From assembly GCF_004151105.1 (NCBI RefSeq), contig NZ_PHRF01000053.1, positions 83,632-147,631 on the forward strand: 64,000 nucleotides of DNA, written 5' to 3'. The notes under the pieces were generated by a model. That model worked only from the letters and a program-made list of their open reading frames with translations. It made no database searches and was not told where the DNA came from. The DNA is from Streptomyces sp. L-9-10 (lineage in GTDB: Bacteria; Actinomycetota; Actinomycetes; Streptomycetales; Streptomycetaceae). Each line of letters opens with the position of its first letter. The first letter of the stretch is position 1. The translations under genes were made by a program, and so were the position numbers. Of the stretch, positions 16,084 through 24,987 are shown piece after piece.

Positions 16084-17871
16084 TCACCGCATCCGGGTGG
16101 CCCACTCCTGGACCTTCGCGATCCGCTCCCGGATCTGCCCCGCCGTCGCCTCGGCGCTCGGCGGCCCGCCGCACACCCGGCGCAGCTCCGTGTGGATCAC
16201 GCCGTGCGGCTTGCCGCTCTGGTGGACGTACGCGCCGACCATCGTGTTCAGCTGCTTGCGCAGCTCCAGCAGTTCCTTGTGGGAGACGACGGGCCGGCGT
16301 TCGGCCGGCAGTTCCAGCAGATCCGCCTCGGCGTCCGGCTTCTTGCGGCTGTGCGCGATCTGCCTCGCCTGCCGCTTCTGGAGGAGCAGTTGCACCTGGT
16401 CGGGCTCCAGCAGCCCGGGGATACCGAGGTAGTCCCGCTCCTCCTCACTGCCCGGGTGGGCCTGCATGCCGAATTCGGCGCCGTCGTAGAGCACGCGGTC
16501 GAAGACGGCGTCGGACTCCAGCGCCTCGAAGGGCAGCATGTCCTGCTCGCCGGTGTCCTCGTCCTGCTGCTTCTCGGCCTCCGCCATCTCCTTCTCGGAC
16601 TCGGCGTACGGGTCCTCCTCGCCGTTCTTCTTCGGCTTGTCGAGTACGTGGTCGCGCTCGACCTCCATCTCGGCGGCGAAGCCGAGCAGGCCCGGGATGG
16701 TGGGGAGGAAGACGGACGCGGTCTCGCCGCGCCGCCGTGACCGGACGAAACGGCCGACGGCCTGCGCGAAGAAGAGCGGGGTCGAGATGGTGGTGGCGTA
16801 CACGCCGACGGCCAGGCGCGGTACGTCGACGCCCTCCGACACCATCCGGACCGCGACCATCCAGCGGTCGTCGCTCTCACTGAACTCGTCGATCCGCTTC
16901 GACGCGCCGGTGTCGTCGGAGAGGACGACCGTCGCCTTCGAACCGGTGATCTCGCGGATGAGCTTGGCGTACGCGCGCGCCGAGTCCTGGTCGGTCGCGA
17001 TGACCAGACCGCCGGCGTCCGGGATGCCCTTGCGTACCTCGGTCAGCCGCTGGTCCGCGGCGCGCAGCACATTGGGCATCCAGTCGCCGCGCGGGTCGAG
17101 CGCGGTGCGCCACGCCTGCGAGACGGCGTCCTTCGTCATGGGCTCGCCGAGCTTGGCCGCGATCTCGTCACCGGCCTTGGTGCGCCAGCGCATGTTGCCG
17201 CTGTAGCTGAGGAAGATGACAGGCCGGACCACGCCGTCGCCGAGGGCGTTGCCGTACCCGTAGGTGTAGTCGGCGGCCGAGCGGCGGATGCCGTCGTTGC
17301 CCTCCTCGTACGCCACGAAGGGGATGGGGTTGGTGTCGGACCTGAACGGCGTGCCGGTCAGCGCGAGCCGCCGGGTCGCGGGCTCGAACGCCTCAAGACA
17401 GGCCTCGCCCCAGGACTTGGAGTCGCCCGCGTGGTGGATCTCGTCGAGGATGACGAGGGTCTTGCGCTGCTCGCACCGGTTGCGGTGCAGCATGGGCCGC
17501 ACCCCGACGCCGGCGTAGGTGATGGCGACGCCGTCGTACTCCTTGCTCACCGGACCCGCGGAGTAGTCGGGGTCGAGCTTGATGCCTATCCGCGCGGCGG
17601 CCTCCGCCCACTGCTTCTTGAGGTGCTCGGTCGGCGCGACGACGGTCACCTGCTGGACGACATGGTGATGCAGCAGCCAGGAGGCGAGCGTCAGCGCGAA
17701 GGTCGTCTTCCCCGCTCCGGGGGTGGCGACGGCGAGGAAGTCACGCGGCTGCTGCTCCAGATAGCGGCCGAGCGCACCCTCCTGCCAGGCACGCAGCTTG
17801 TTGGCGGTGCCCCAGGGGGCGCGGCCCGGGAAGGCGGGTGAGAGGTGGTGGGAGGAGGCGGTAGTAGTCAC
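16084..17871 (-). CDS. DEAD/DEAH-box (superfamily 2) helicase
   Basis: A 595-aa SF2 helicase. Motif I is ATPGAGKTTFALTLA, motif II DEIHHAG, motif III LTGTPFRSD, then VSEGVDVPRL (motif V region) and AVGRFVRSRRRGE (motif VI). A charged linker (EEDPYAESEKEMAEAEKQ) and a helical C-terminus follow. Relatives are restriction-enzyme-like or XPB-like DNA helicases. GTG 17869-17871 has GGAG close upstream. It has no methylase or nuclease partner here, so it is not part of a restriction system. Confidence 0.92.
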   Translation of the reverse strand: MTTTASSHHLSPAFPGRAPWGTANKLRAWQEGALGRYLEQQPRDFLAVATPGAGKTTFALTLASWLLHHHVVQQVTVVAPTEHLKKQWAEAAARIGIKLDPDYSAGPVSKEYDGVAITYAGVGVRPMLHRNRCEQRKTLVILDEIHHAGDSKSWGEACLEAFEPATRRLALTGTPFRSDTNPIPFVAYEEGNDGIRRSAADYTYGYGNALGDGVVRPVIFLSYSGNMRWRTKAGDEIAAKLGEPMTKDAVSQAWRTALDPRGDWMPNVLRAADQRLTEVRKGIPDAGGLVIATDQDSARAYAKLIREITGSKATVVLSDDTGASKRIDEFSESDDRWMVAVRMVSEGVDVPRLAVGVYATTISTPLFFAQAVGRFVRSRRRGETASVFLPTIPGLLGFAAEMEVERDHVLDKPKKNGEEDPYAESEKEMAEAEKQQDEDTGEQDMLPFEALESDAVFDRVLYDGAEFGMQAHPGSEEERDYLGIPGLLEPDQVQLLLQKRQARQIAHSRKKPDAEADLLELPAERRPVVSHKELLELRKQLNTMVGAYVHQSGKPHGVIHTELRRVCGGPPSAEATAGQIRERIAKVQEWATRMR

Positions 17872-17923
17872 GGTCTCCGGTTCGGGCGCGGGTTGACGGG
17901 TCGGGCAGGGGTACGTACGACAA

Positions 17924-17948
17924 CCGGGCCACCCTACCGGTGGCCCGG
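17924..17948. terminator. Inverted repeat upstream of helicase gene, possible terminator
   Basis: Perfect 10-bp arms CCGGGCCACC / GGTGGCCCGG with a 5-base loop. It lies between the aldo/keto reductase gene and the helicase gene on the same strand, so it could end upstream transcription. Confidence 0.5.
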
Positions 17949-18116
17949 CGCGCGCCTCATAACAAATGGGGCGGGGAACGGCCAGGTGCGACGGGCGCCA
18001 CATTCCGTACGGCGGGGACGGGGCGCTGTGCCTGTCCTGCGGCACCCGCGGCTGCCGCCCGTCCGGCGGAGGCAGGGCCGGCTGCTACCGCCTGTCCGGC
18101 CGGGACCGGGTGCTTG

Positions 18117-18353
18117 CTAGGCCCTGTCTGACACATAGCGCCGTCCGCCCGGAGGGCGGGGCTCGCGGCGTCTGGTGCACTACGTTCGCTGCGCTCTCTC
18201 CGTCTCGGCGCCTGATTCCGCCTTTGGATGCCGAGCGGCGATCGCAAGGCGGAGGGTCTCCCCAGTACTGGGCGTACTGGGGAGAGCCCGACAACGCCGC
18301 GAGCGTGCGTGCCAGGCGTCGCGAGCCAGGCGGGATTTGTCGGACAGGCCTAG
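18117..18353. mobile_element. MITE-like element with terminal inverted repeats and CTAG target duplication
   Basis: A non-coding 229-bp unit (18121-18349) bounded by CTAG on both sides (18117-18120, 18350-18353). The ends are near-perfect inverted repeats: GCCCTGTCTGACA at the left and, read inward from the right, GCCTGTCCGACAA. Inside is a perfect 12-bp-arm hairpin, TCTCCCCAGTAC / GTACTGGGGAGA (18257-18268, 18274-18285). It encodes no protein and looks like a miniature inverted-repeat element mobilised in trans. The right-hand CTAG contains the stop codon of the neighbouring aldo/keto reductase gene. Confidence 0.75.
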
Positions 18354-19225
18354 GCCTGCGCGGCCGGCCGGTCGAGAGCGCCGGGATCTCCGAGACCGCC
18401 GAGGCGCTCGTGGTGGGCCGGGCTCAGGCGGAGGTCCGCCGCGGCGACGTTCTCCTCCAGGTGGTCGATCCGGGCCGTCCCCGGGATCGGGAGGATGACC
18501 GGCGAGCGGTCGAGGAGCCAGGCGAGGGAGATCTGCGCGGGGGTGGCGCCGAGTTCGTCCGCCACGCCCGCGATCGCGTCGTACCCGGCGGTCGCGCCCG
18601 ACGCGGCTCCTGCGACGGGCCGCCACGGCAGGAACGCGATCCCCGCCGCCTCGCAGGCGACGAGCACCGGCTCGTGCTCGCGGTCGACCAGGCTGTAGCG
18701 GTTCTGTACAGACACGACGTCGATGATCTCCCGTGCCTGTTCGAGTTCGGCGACGGTGATCTCGGAGAGCCCGAGCCGGCCGACCTTGCCCGCGGTCTGC
18801 AACTCCCTCAGCGCGCCGAGCTGGTCGGCGAGGGGCACCTCCGGATCGATGCGGTGCAGCTGGAGCAGTTCGAGCCGCTCGACCCGCAGCCGGCGAAGGG
18901 CGTTCCCGACCTGGTCGCGCAGGACGTCCGGCCGCCCGTCGAGCCCCCACTCGCCCGTCTCCGCCGACCGCGCGACGCCGACCTTGGTCGTGACGAGCAG
19001 CCCGTCCGCGTAGGGGTACAGGGCCTCGGCGAGCAGTTCCTCGTTGGCTCCCCCGCCGTACAGATGGGCGGTGTCGATCAGTGTGACGCCCAGCTCGACG
19101 GCCCGCCGGGCCACGCCGAGGGAGGCCTCGCGGTCCGGGCCCGGCTCGGTCGGCAGCCGCATCGCTCCGAATCCGAGCCGCCGTACGCTCAGGTCTCCGC
19201 CGATACGAAACATGGTCGCTGTCAT
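18350..19225 (-). CDS. Aldo/keto reductase
   Basis: A 291-aa NADPH-dependent oxidoreductase with the full catalytic tetrad: D51 and Y56 (DTAHLYGGG), K81 (VTTKVG) and H124 (LLQLHRID). The cofactor-binding end LPIPGTARIDHLEEN is present. ATG 19223-19225 has GGAG eight bases upstream. Its TAG stop lies in the target duplication of the adjacent MITE-like element, so the native C-terminus may be intact because CTAG was the target. Substrate unknown. Confidence 0.94.
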   Translation of the reverse strand: MTATMFRIGGDLSVRRLGFGAMRLPTEPGPDREASLGVARRAVELGVTLIDTAHLYGGGANEELLAEALYPYADGLLVTTKVGVARSAETGEWGLDGRPDVLRDQVGNALRRLRVERLELLQLHRIDPEVPLADQLGALRELQTAGKVGRLGLSEITVAELEQAREIIDVVSVQNRYSLVDREHEPVLVACEAAGIAFLPWRPVAGAASGATAGYDAIAGVADELGATPAQISLAWLLDRSPVILPIPGTARIDHLEENVAAADLRLSPAHHERLGGLGDPGALDRPAAQA

Positions 19226-19300
19226 CGCTCTGTCTCCGCCCCCTCGGTCAAGGGCCCCACGCTAACAGGGCAGTTGAACGCGGCAGAGGGCATTCCTCAT

Positions 19301-19380
19301 CGGGTCCGTATCGGCGCTCAGGGCTCCGTATCCGCGCTCAGCGGGTCCGTATCGATTCTCAGCGGGTCCGTATCCGCGTC
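19301..19380. repeat. Four imperfect ~20-bp tandem repeats over the MFS stop codon
   Basis: Units share GGGTCCGTATC-N-GC-TCA (about 19302, 19321, 19343 and 19364). The MFS stop codon (19359-19361) is in the third unit, so the last six residues (RIRTR end) are repeat-encoded. Confidence 0.8.
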
Positions 19381-20858
19381 GCCACCCACACCCCGGCCAG
19401 CGCCACCGCCGCCATCGGCAGGAAGACCGCGGCGAAGGCCGCAGGGTGGGATCCCGCGGCGCCGGACGCGGCCGAGACGGCGTGGCCGCCCACCGCGCCG
19501 CCGCCCAGGGCCGCGAACGCCGCCCCGCCCGCCGCCAGCAGCAGTACGTTCGACAGCCCGTCGGAGATCTGGAGCGCGGCGGAGTTCGCGCCCGCCTCCT
19601 CCGGCGCCGAGAGCTTGAGCAGCAGCACGCTGGTGGAGGCGATCACGGCGCCCATGCCGAGACAGCCGAAGGCCCAGGCGACCGCGACGATCCACACCGG
19701 TACGGCCTCGATGAGCACGCTCGGCGCGGTCGCGATCGACAGGGCGACCAACACCATCCCGCCCGCCATCAGCCGCTCGCGGTACGGCTCCAGGCGCGGC
19801 CTGGACTGGACGTACGAACCGAGCGCCCAGGTCGCGCCGCCCGCCGCGAGCGAGAGGCCGGCCATCGTCGGCGACAGCCCGCGCTGGGTGACGAGCATCA
19901 GCGGGACGAAGCTCTCGGCGGCGATGAAGGCCCCGGCGGCGACCCCGCGCAGCAGCACCACGGACGGCAGCCCGCGCGCCGCGCGCCAGGTGCCGTGCGG
20001 CAGCAGCCCGAGGACGGCGGGGACGAGGAACGCGACGCCGGCCAGCGCCGGGAGGAGCGAGAGCCAGCGCAGATCCTGGCCCGCGTACTGGAGCAGCCCC
20101 GCGCCCAGCGAGATCCCGAGCGCGAGCCGGATCCGGCGCCGGTCGAAGACAGGAACGGGCCCCTCGGCATCGGCGGGTCCCGACGCCTTGCGGCGTATCG
20201 CGGGCAGCGCGAGCGCCAGCGGCAGCACGACCAGGACCGGGATACCGATGAAGACCCAGCGCCAGCCGAGGTGTTCGGTGACGGTGCCGGAGGCGAGCGG
20301 CCCGACAACGGAGGGGATCACCCAGCTCGCGGCGAACGCGGCCATGATCGAGGGCCGCAGCCGCTCCGGGTAGGCCCGGCTGACGACGACATAGAGCGCG
20401 ACGATGACCAGCCCGCCACCGAGGCCCTGGACGGCGCGGCCGAGGATGAACAGCCACATGGAGCCCGCCGTGCCCGACAGCAGCAGCCCGACGCCGAAGG
20501 CGCTGATCCCGGTGGCGAGCGGCGCGAGCGGCCCGCTGCGGTCGGCCCACTGGCCGGAGAGCACCATGGCGAAGAGGCTGGTGGTGAAGTACGCGGAGAA
20601 GGCGAAGGCGTACAGCGGAATCCCGTTCAGCTCCCGCGCGGCGACCGGCATCGCGGTACCGACGGCGGTCGCCTCGAAGGCGATGAGCAGGACGACGGAG
20701 ACGATGCCGATACTGAGCGCCCGGTGCTCGGGCCCCAGCACACCACCCTGGCCGGGGGCACCGCCCTGATCGCGGGCCGGGGATTCGGTGATGGGGTCCG
20801 CTACGGCGGATATGTCGGCGGGGGCGACATCGGCGTCGCGTGGGTCCAGGGCGGTCAT
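19359..20858 (-). CDS. MFS drug-exporter-like transporter
   Basis: A 499-aa multi-pass transporter with about 14 hydrophobic stretches. The N-terminal 45 residues are a Pro/Gly/Asp-rich cytoplasmic leader. After helix 2 it has GQWADRSGPLAPLATG (MFS motif A region), and VIPSVVGPLASG matches the motif C region of drug:H+ antiporters. ATG 20856-20858 was chosen as the first start before sensible leader sequence. Likely drug or metabolite efflux; substrate unknown. The C-terminus lies in a tandem repeat. Confidence 0.88.
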   Translation of the reverse strand: MTALDPRDADVAPADISAVADPITESPARDQGGAPGQGGVLGPEHRALSIGIVSVVLLIAFEATAVGTAMPVAARELNGIPLYAFAFSAYFTTSLFAMVLSGQWADRSGPLAPLATGISAFGVGLLLSGTAGSMWLFILGRAVQGLGGGLVIVALYVVVSRAYPERLRPSIMAAFAASWVIPSVVGPLASGTVTEHLGWRWVFIGIPVLVVLPLALALPAIRRKASGPADAEGPVPVFDRRRIRLALGISLGAGLLQYAGQDLRWLSLLPALAGVAFLVPAVLGLLPHGTWRAARGLPSVVLLRGVAAGAFIAAESFVPLMLVTQRGLSPTMAGLSLAAGGATWALGSYVQSRPRLEPYRERLMAGGMVLVALSIATAPSVLIEAVPVWIVAVAWAFGCLGMGAVIASTSVLLLKLSAPEEAGANSAALQISDGLSNVLLLAAGGAAFAALGGGAVGGHAVSAASGAAGSHPAAFAAVFLPMAAVALAGVWVATRIRTR

Positions 20859-21003
20859 GGACTCAGCGTAAGGGGCACAGCCCTGATTCGGCCCTGTCGT
20901 AGGGCTGATCGGATCTGGTCCCTTGGACGTACGCCACCTCGGGCCCGCCCCACGCCCACCATGAACGGAGTGTGGCAGTCGCGTTGCGGCCCGCCCGGAC
21001 ACC

Positions 21004-21032
21004 TTGAGCCCCGCGCGGCACGGGCCTACGGT
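21004..21032 (+). promoter_or_regulatory. Probable promoter of tRNA-Cys
   Basis: TTGAGC (21004-21009), a 17-base spacer, then TACGGT (21027-21032): close to the vegetative consensus with ideal spacing. It would start transcription about 16 bases before the tRNA. Confidence 0.65.
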
Positions 21033-21054
21033 CATGAACAGGAAAGCAAGGCAC

Positions 21055-21129
21055 GGCCGTGTGCCCGAGTGGTTCAGGGACTCGCCTGCAAAGCGAGTTA
21101 CGCGGGTTCGATTCCCGCCACGGCCTCCA
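21055..21129 (+). tRNA. tRNA-Cys (anticodon GCA)
   Basis: A complete cloverleaf. Acceptor GGCCGTG pairs with CACGGCC. The anticodon stem CTCGC/GCGAG closes loop CTGCAAA, with anticodon GCA at 21088-21090. The T arm is GCGGG-TTCGATT-CCCGC. The 3' CCA is encoded. A promoter lies upstream and a strong hairpin terminator downstream. Confidence 0.97.
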
Positions 21130-21136
21130 GGAACAC

Positions 21137-21177
21137 GGAAGCGGCCGCCCCCGGGGATTCCGGGGGCGGCCGCTTCC
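21137..21177. terminator. Strong bidirectional hairpin after tRNA-Cys and the lipoprotein operon
   Basis: Perfect 18-bp arms (21137-21154, 21160-21177) with a GGATT loop. It lies eight bases after the tRNA and twelve bases after the stop of the convergent lipoprotein gene, so it probably serves both. Confidence 0.85.
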
Positions 21178-21189
21178 CGCTTTCAACCG

Positions 21190-21897
21190 CTACGTCGCGG
21201 GCGCGCCCGACGGTTCGACTGGGTCGGCGAGCGGCTCCAGAACTACCTTCTCCGGCAGCCCTCCATTGTTCTCGCACCCCAGCTCCTTCGCCACGGCGAG
21301 GGCGGCGGCGTGCAGGACGGTGAGATGGGCTTCCCGCGTGGCGCGGGTGTCTTCCACTTCCCAGCTGCCGATGTTCGCAAGTCTTGAGTTGGCATAGATT
21401 CGCGTCGGCTGCCCGTCCGAACCGTCGATTTGAGGACTCACACACTCGAAGTACAGAGACGAGCGCTCGGATCCGGCCAAAGCTCGCTTTCCCAGCCGGT
21501 ACAGACGCTGATCTTCCGCATGATCAGTACCCAGCGCATCGTCCGGCCTGTAGATACCGAAGGAGATTTCCAGGCTGCCGGCTTCGCGCATACGCCCCGA
21601 GAACGCACAGAATTTCTTGGACCCAACATACTTCCGTCCGCCGGGATCCTCTGCATAAAATTCTTTGACCGCCGAGGCCGTATTTTCCAGTGCATCGTCA
21701 CCGGTCCCGTGGAAGGTCTTGTCACCCACCACGGTCTCCACGGCACGTGCCGTACCGTCCGAGAGAATGCCATCGCACACCTTCTCGGCACCGGCGAACG
21801 CGGGCCTCTCATCCTCACTGCCACCACCGCACGCCGAGACACCAAGGCTGAGAGCAAGCACCGCACCTGCCGCCCTCGTCGCATTCCATATCTTCAC
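21190..21897 (-). CDS. Putative lipoprotein, last gene of WXG-like operon
   Basis: A 235-aa protein of unknown family. The signal sequence ends in a lipobox LGVSAC with C23 as predicted lipidation site, so it is probably an exported lipoprotein. The mature part has about four further Cys (VCDGI, KFCAF, FECVS, GCENN), which could form disulfides. GTG 21895-21897 has GGAG eight bases upstream and lies 20 bases after the stop of the large WXG-like gene, so they are co-transcribed. GC content is low: 50 percent over 21601-21660 by direct count. By analogy with toxin-immunity pairs it could protect against its neighbour, but that is conjecture. Confidence 0.72.
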   Translation of the reverse strand: MKIWNATRAAGAVLALSLGVSACGGGSEDERPAFAGAEKVCDGILSDGTARAVETVVGDKTFHGTGDDALENTASAVKEFYAEDPGGRKYVGSKKFCAFSGRMREAGSLEISFGIYRPDDALGTDHAEDQRLYRLGKRALAGSERSSLYFECVSPQIDGSDGQPTRIYANSRLANIGSWEVEDTRATREAHLTVLHAAALAVAKELGCENNGGLPEKVVLEPLADPVEPSGAPAT

Positions 21898-21917
21898 GGA
21901 TCCCGCTCCACTCTCAC

Positions 21918-24278
21918 TCAGCCGGTCTCAGGGCCATGCCCTTGCTGCATCGCTCGACTATTGCCACGCAAGTAGCCAAGATTTGCAGATTGTTCCAGTT
22001 CCACACTAAATTCATGTTCTGGATCGAGTTCGTGGCGGCAGATAAAATCCAGCGTCGGCGCCAGCGCACTGGCCTCACCGGACTCGAACACGGCCGACTT
22101 CTCCTCCCCGGTCAGTTCTTCGATCTTTTCCTTATTCTTTTCGATCGAATTATCCGACCAGTCACCGACAACCTGTCCGGCGATCTGTTCCAGTGTTCCG
22201 CCGCCCGTATCGACAGCAAGAGGAACCAGAATGGCTGCCGCCCCGGCTGCCGCGGCCGTGGCCGGCAAGAACGCCACACCAGCGGCCACGGCCCCGGCAC
22301 CAATCACTGAGGTCGCACCGAACTCCAGCCAACTGGACCGCTTTTCCTGCGCCGTCTCGAAATCTTCATGTCTCTTCAGACCCTCGGCCTCGATCTGGTC
22401 ACCCCGCGACTGATCGAGAATGCCCTGCACCTCGGCTCCGATCCCTACGGCCTTGCGCGCCGCCCCCTCGTCAACCCTGCCGTCAGGGCCAGCCTGAGCC
22501 TCCAGCACGCTACTGGTGTAAATCCGTTCCGCGGCCGTGATCGAAGCGTAGGCATCAGGGTGCTGACCCAGCGCACTGAGGAAATCCCGAGCGTCCCCAG
22601 ACTTGAACAGAGCATGCGCGTCGGGGTTTACGGTCGGTGCGAAAACACCCCCGCGATGGTTCTCCTGCAATGCCCAGTTGATGTCGTCGATATATCCAGC
22701 ACCCATACGGCCGAGACTATCCGTCAGCACCTCTTGATGCTTTAGCAATTTAGCATCGGCTCCATATTTCTCCACGACATCCTGCATGATTCCCGCAGTG
22801 GTAGCATCACGGACCGCGTTGGGAGTCGGGGCGTCCCACGCATAACCGAGCGTCGCCGACTCCAAAGCGTGCCCCAGCGCATCCGGCATATAAGCAGCGG
22901 TTTTGGCGTCCTTGTCCGGATCGTAGGAACCGTCGGTATCCGGGAACGACGTGTAGTCCTGATTCGCGAAGTAGTCGAGATAGCCCAAGATGGCGCGGCC
23001 GTCCTTCTTACCCAAGTCCGGACCGAACGCGCCGCTCACGGAACCGTCCTCGTTGTACGCCGTCGGCCTGGCGGTGAAGAACTCCTTCGACGCCTCCGGG
23101 CTGTGCCCCAGCGCCTCCAGCATGCTGACGACCGGGTCGTATCCGGCCCCGTTCACGCCCGACGGGTTCAGTCCGTTCGTCTGCCAGCCGCCCGTGGGCT
23201 TCGTCTCGGCGAACATGCCGGGGTTCTTGTGCTGAAGCTGAATCGCGTGCTCGGCGATCGGGTTGAGGAACTTCGGGTCATAGTTCCCGTACCGCATGAT
23301 TCCGCCGAGCAGCTGATAGCCGTACGGCGGGTTCATGTCGTACTTGGTCACCGGGACGCGCTCGGCGCCGAGCTTGCGCATCTCGTCCGACCAGGTCTTC
23401 GACCACGTATCGTTCTTCCCGGCCGGGTCGGTCGCTGTGGCCAGGTTGAGTCCCAGGTTTTTCTGCAGACTCTGCATGTCCTTGAGACGTTCCTTGTCCT
23501 GCCGGGTTCCCTCGTACGTATCACCGGCCAATTGCCCGAAGAACTCCAGTGACTTCTTCGGGCCGCCAAGACCGTCGTAGAACGTCCGGGAGAACTCCCG
23601 GGACGAGTGATTGTCGTTCAGCAGTTCGTTGAGCCGCAGAAGCTCCGTGTGCGTGAGGTCGGTGCCCTTCTTCGCCAGGTCGAGGGCGCGCTGAGCCTCC
23701 TCCGCGTCCAGGCTCCTGTACTTGGGTGCGCTGAAGTTGTGCTGATCGCCGGTGATGTTGGCCCTGAGCGCGTTGGCCGTCGCCACATCCGCGTCGTCGC
23801 ACGTCTCCACGATGGCGTTGATACGCCGCTGCAAGGACTCGATCCTGGCCTGCTGCTCACGTGAGTTCTTCGCGTAGTCCGTTTCGAAGCGGGCACGAAC
23901 CTCGTCGTCCAGCGGATACAGCGCCTCCACCATCCCGTAAGCGGTGACCACACATGATTGTGCCGGTGCGTCCGTGTCCACGATCCTCGCGAGGTCGTCC
24001 TTCGCCTTCTTGAAGGCCGCGTACCCGTCTTCCAGGATCAGTCCGATCCCCTTGGCCGCCTTCGCCGCGTCATCGAACTCCTTGGCCGTCTTGACGATGA
24101 ACGGTTTGGTGACCGAGGCATTGGCGCCCCGCCAGTATTCGTCCTTGGATTTTTCCGCCATCGTCGTGCGCGCGTCCTCGGCGAGCCTCTCCAGCTTGGC
24201 GGTCATCTCGGCCCAGTCGTCCGCCGCCGTCTTCAGCTTGTCCAGCGGGGCGTGGTAGACGTCATAAAAGGTCGGCAT
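21918..24278 (-). CDS. Large WXG-like, DUF6571-type protein
   Basis: A 786-aa protein with no enzyme motif I recognise. The N-terminal 100 residues look like a WXG100 helical hairpin, with YWRG at 48-51 in the turn. A long helical middle follows (NAIVETCDDADVATANALRA...), then a hydrophobic stretch at about 648-689 and a charged 97-residue tail. The general look fits proteins annotated DUF6571 in Streptomyces; this is from memory. ATG 24276-24278 has GGAG five bases upstream and starts 13 bases after the WXG-like partner gene. The 3' third is AT-rich (50 percent GC in 22081-22140). Probably exported by a type VII-like route, perhaps as an effector. Confidence 0.75.
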   Translation of the reverse strand: MPTFYDVYHAPLDKLKTAADDWAEMTAKLERLAEDARTTMAEKSKDEYWRGANASVTKPFIVKTAKEFDDAAKAAKGIGLILEDGYAAFKKAKDDLARIVDTDAPAQSCVVTAYGMVEALYPLDDEVRARFETDYAKNSREQQARIESLQRRINAIVETCDDADVATANALRANITGDQHNFSAPKYRSLDAEEAQRALDLAKKGTDLTHTELLRLNELLNDNHSSREFSRTFYDGLGGPKKSLEFFGQLAGDTYEGTRQDKERLKDMQSLQKNLGLNLATATDPAGKNDTWSKTWSDEMRKLGAERVPVTKYDMNPPYGYQLLGGIMRYGNYDPKFLNPIAEHAIQLQHKNPGMFAETKPTGGWQTNGLNPSGVNGAGYDPVVSMLEALGHSPEASKEFFTARPTAYNEDGSVSGAFGPDLGKKDGRAILGYLDYFANQDYTSFPDTDGSYDPDKDAKTAAYMPDALGHALESATLGYAWDAPTPNAVRDATTAGIMQDVVEKYGADAKLLKHQEVLTDSLGRMGAGYIDDINWALQENHRGGVFAPTVNPDAHALFKSGDARDFLSALGQHPDAYASITAAERIYTSSVLEAQAGPDGRVDEGAARKAVGIGAEVQGILDQSRGDQIEAEGLKRHEDFETAQEKRSSWLEFGATSVIGAGAVAAGVAFLPATAAAAGAAAILVPLAVDTGGGTLEQIAGQVVGDWSDNSIEKNKEKIEELTGEEKSAVFESGEASALAPTLDFICRHELDPEHEFSVELEQSANLGYLRGNSRAMQQGHGPETG

Positions 24279-24291
24279 GAGCGCTCCACCA

Positions 24292-24735
24292 CTACTTGAA
24301 ATACTCGGAGATCCGGGACACACCGAGGCTGGTCCTGATGTCCTGGTCGTCCTTGGCATGCTGCGCGGCGCTGTAGTCGAGGTGGTTGGAAATATGCGCG
24401 CAGGCGTCGACCAGTGTCTTCAGCTGCGAGTTCCAGGTGTCGTGCACCTTCCGCATCGCCGGACCTGTTTCGAAGCCGCTGACCGACAGCGCCGCCGCCG
24501 CGCCGGACGTACTGGTGCGGGCATGGCCGCCATCCGCCGTGAGCCTGCCGTGCAGGTCATAGGCCGCGCTGCCTATCCGCCCAAGACTGTCCCGGTTCAC
24601 GCTGAGATCGGCGGCGCCTCCGCCGCTGCCGCCGCCCGTCGGCCCTGGATCACCCGGCAGCTGGTTCAGTCGCATGCGCGCCGAACTCTCCCCGGAAACC
24701 TCGCCCTTGAGATTCTCCCACTCTTCCCAGACCAC
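24292..24735 (-). CDS. WXG100-like small protein, first gene of the operon
   Basis: A 147-aa protein that starts VVWEEWENLKGEV, as many Streptomyces type VII-associated small proteins do. A Gly-rich linker is followed by a helical half with TWNSQLKTLVDACAHI, in which WNS takes the place of WxG. GTG 24733-24735 was chosen because GGGAG lies seven bases upstream; the longer TTG start lacks one. It is likely the partner or chaperone of the large protein encoded 13 bases downstream. No EssC/EccC ATPase gene is in the window. Confidence 0.7.
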   Translation of the reverse strand: MVWEEWENLKGEVSGESSARMRLNQLPGDPGPTGGGSGGGAADLSVNRDSLGRIGSAAYDLHGRLTADGGHARTSTSGAAAALSVSGFETGPAMRKVHDTWNSQLKTLVDACAHISNHLDYSAAQHAKDDQDIRTSLGVSRISEYFK

Positions 24736-24987
24736 GGGCGAGCTCCCTCCCCTGCCGACCGGATCATTCGTCCAAGTCAACAGCCATCCAAGTCAGCGGA
24801 GAAAGTGGAAGTCAACTCGTTGACCGGCGAGTCGAGTTGCTCTCCGGTCCGGCTGCCGCGATCACCGACTGGACCGGCGGCGTCACGTACTGTGCCGGCA
24901 CTGGACGGGCGTCAGCGGGCGGGTGCCGGGCGACGGTGGACTCCCGCGGTGCGCCATCGCGCTGACGAATCCCCGCCGCCGAACCCG

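Noticed and set aside
16084..17871. Helicase as part of a restriction or defence island
   Set aside because: No methyltransferase, nuclease or other defence gene is adjacent.
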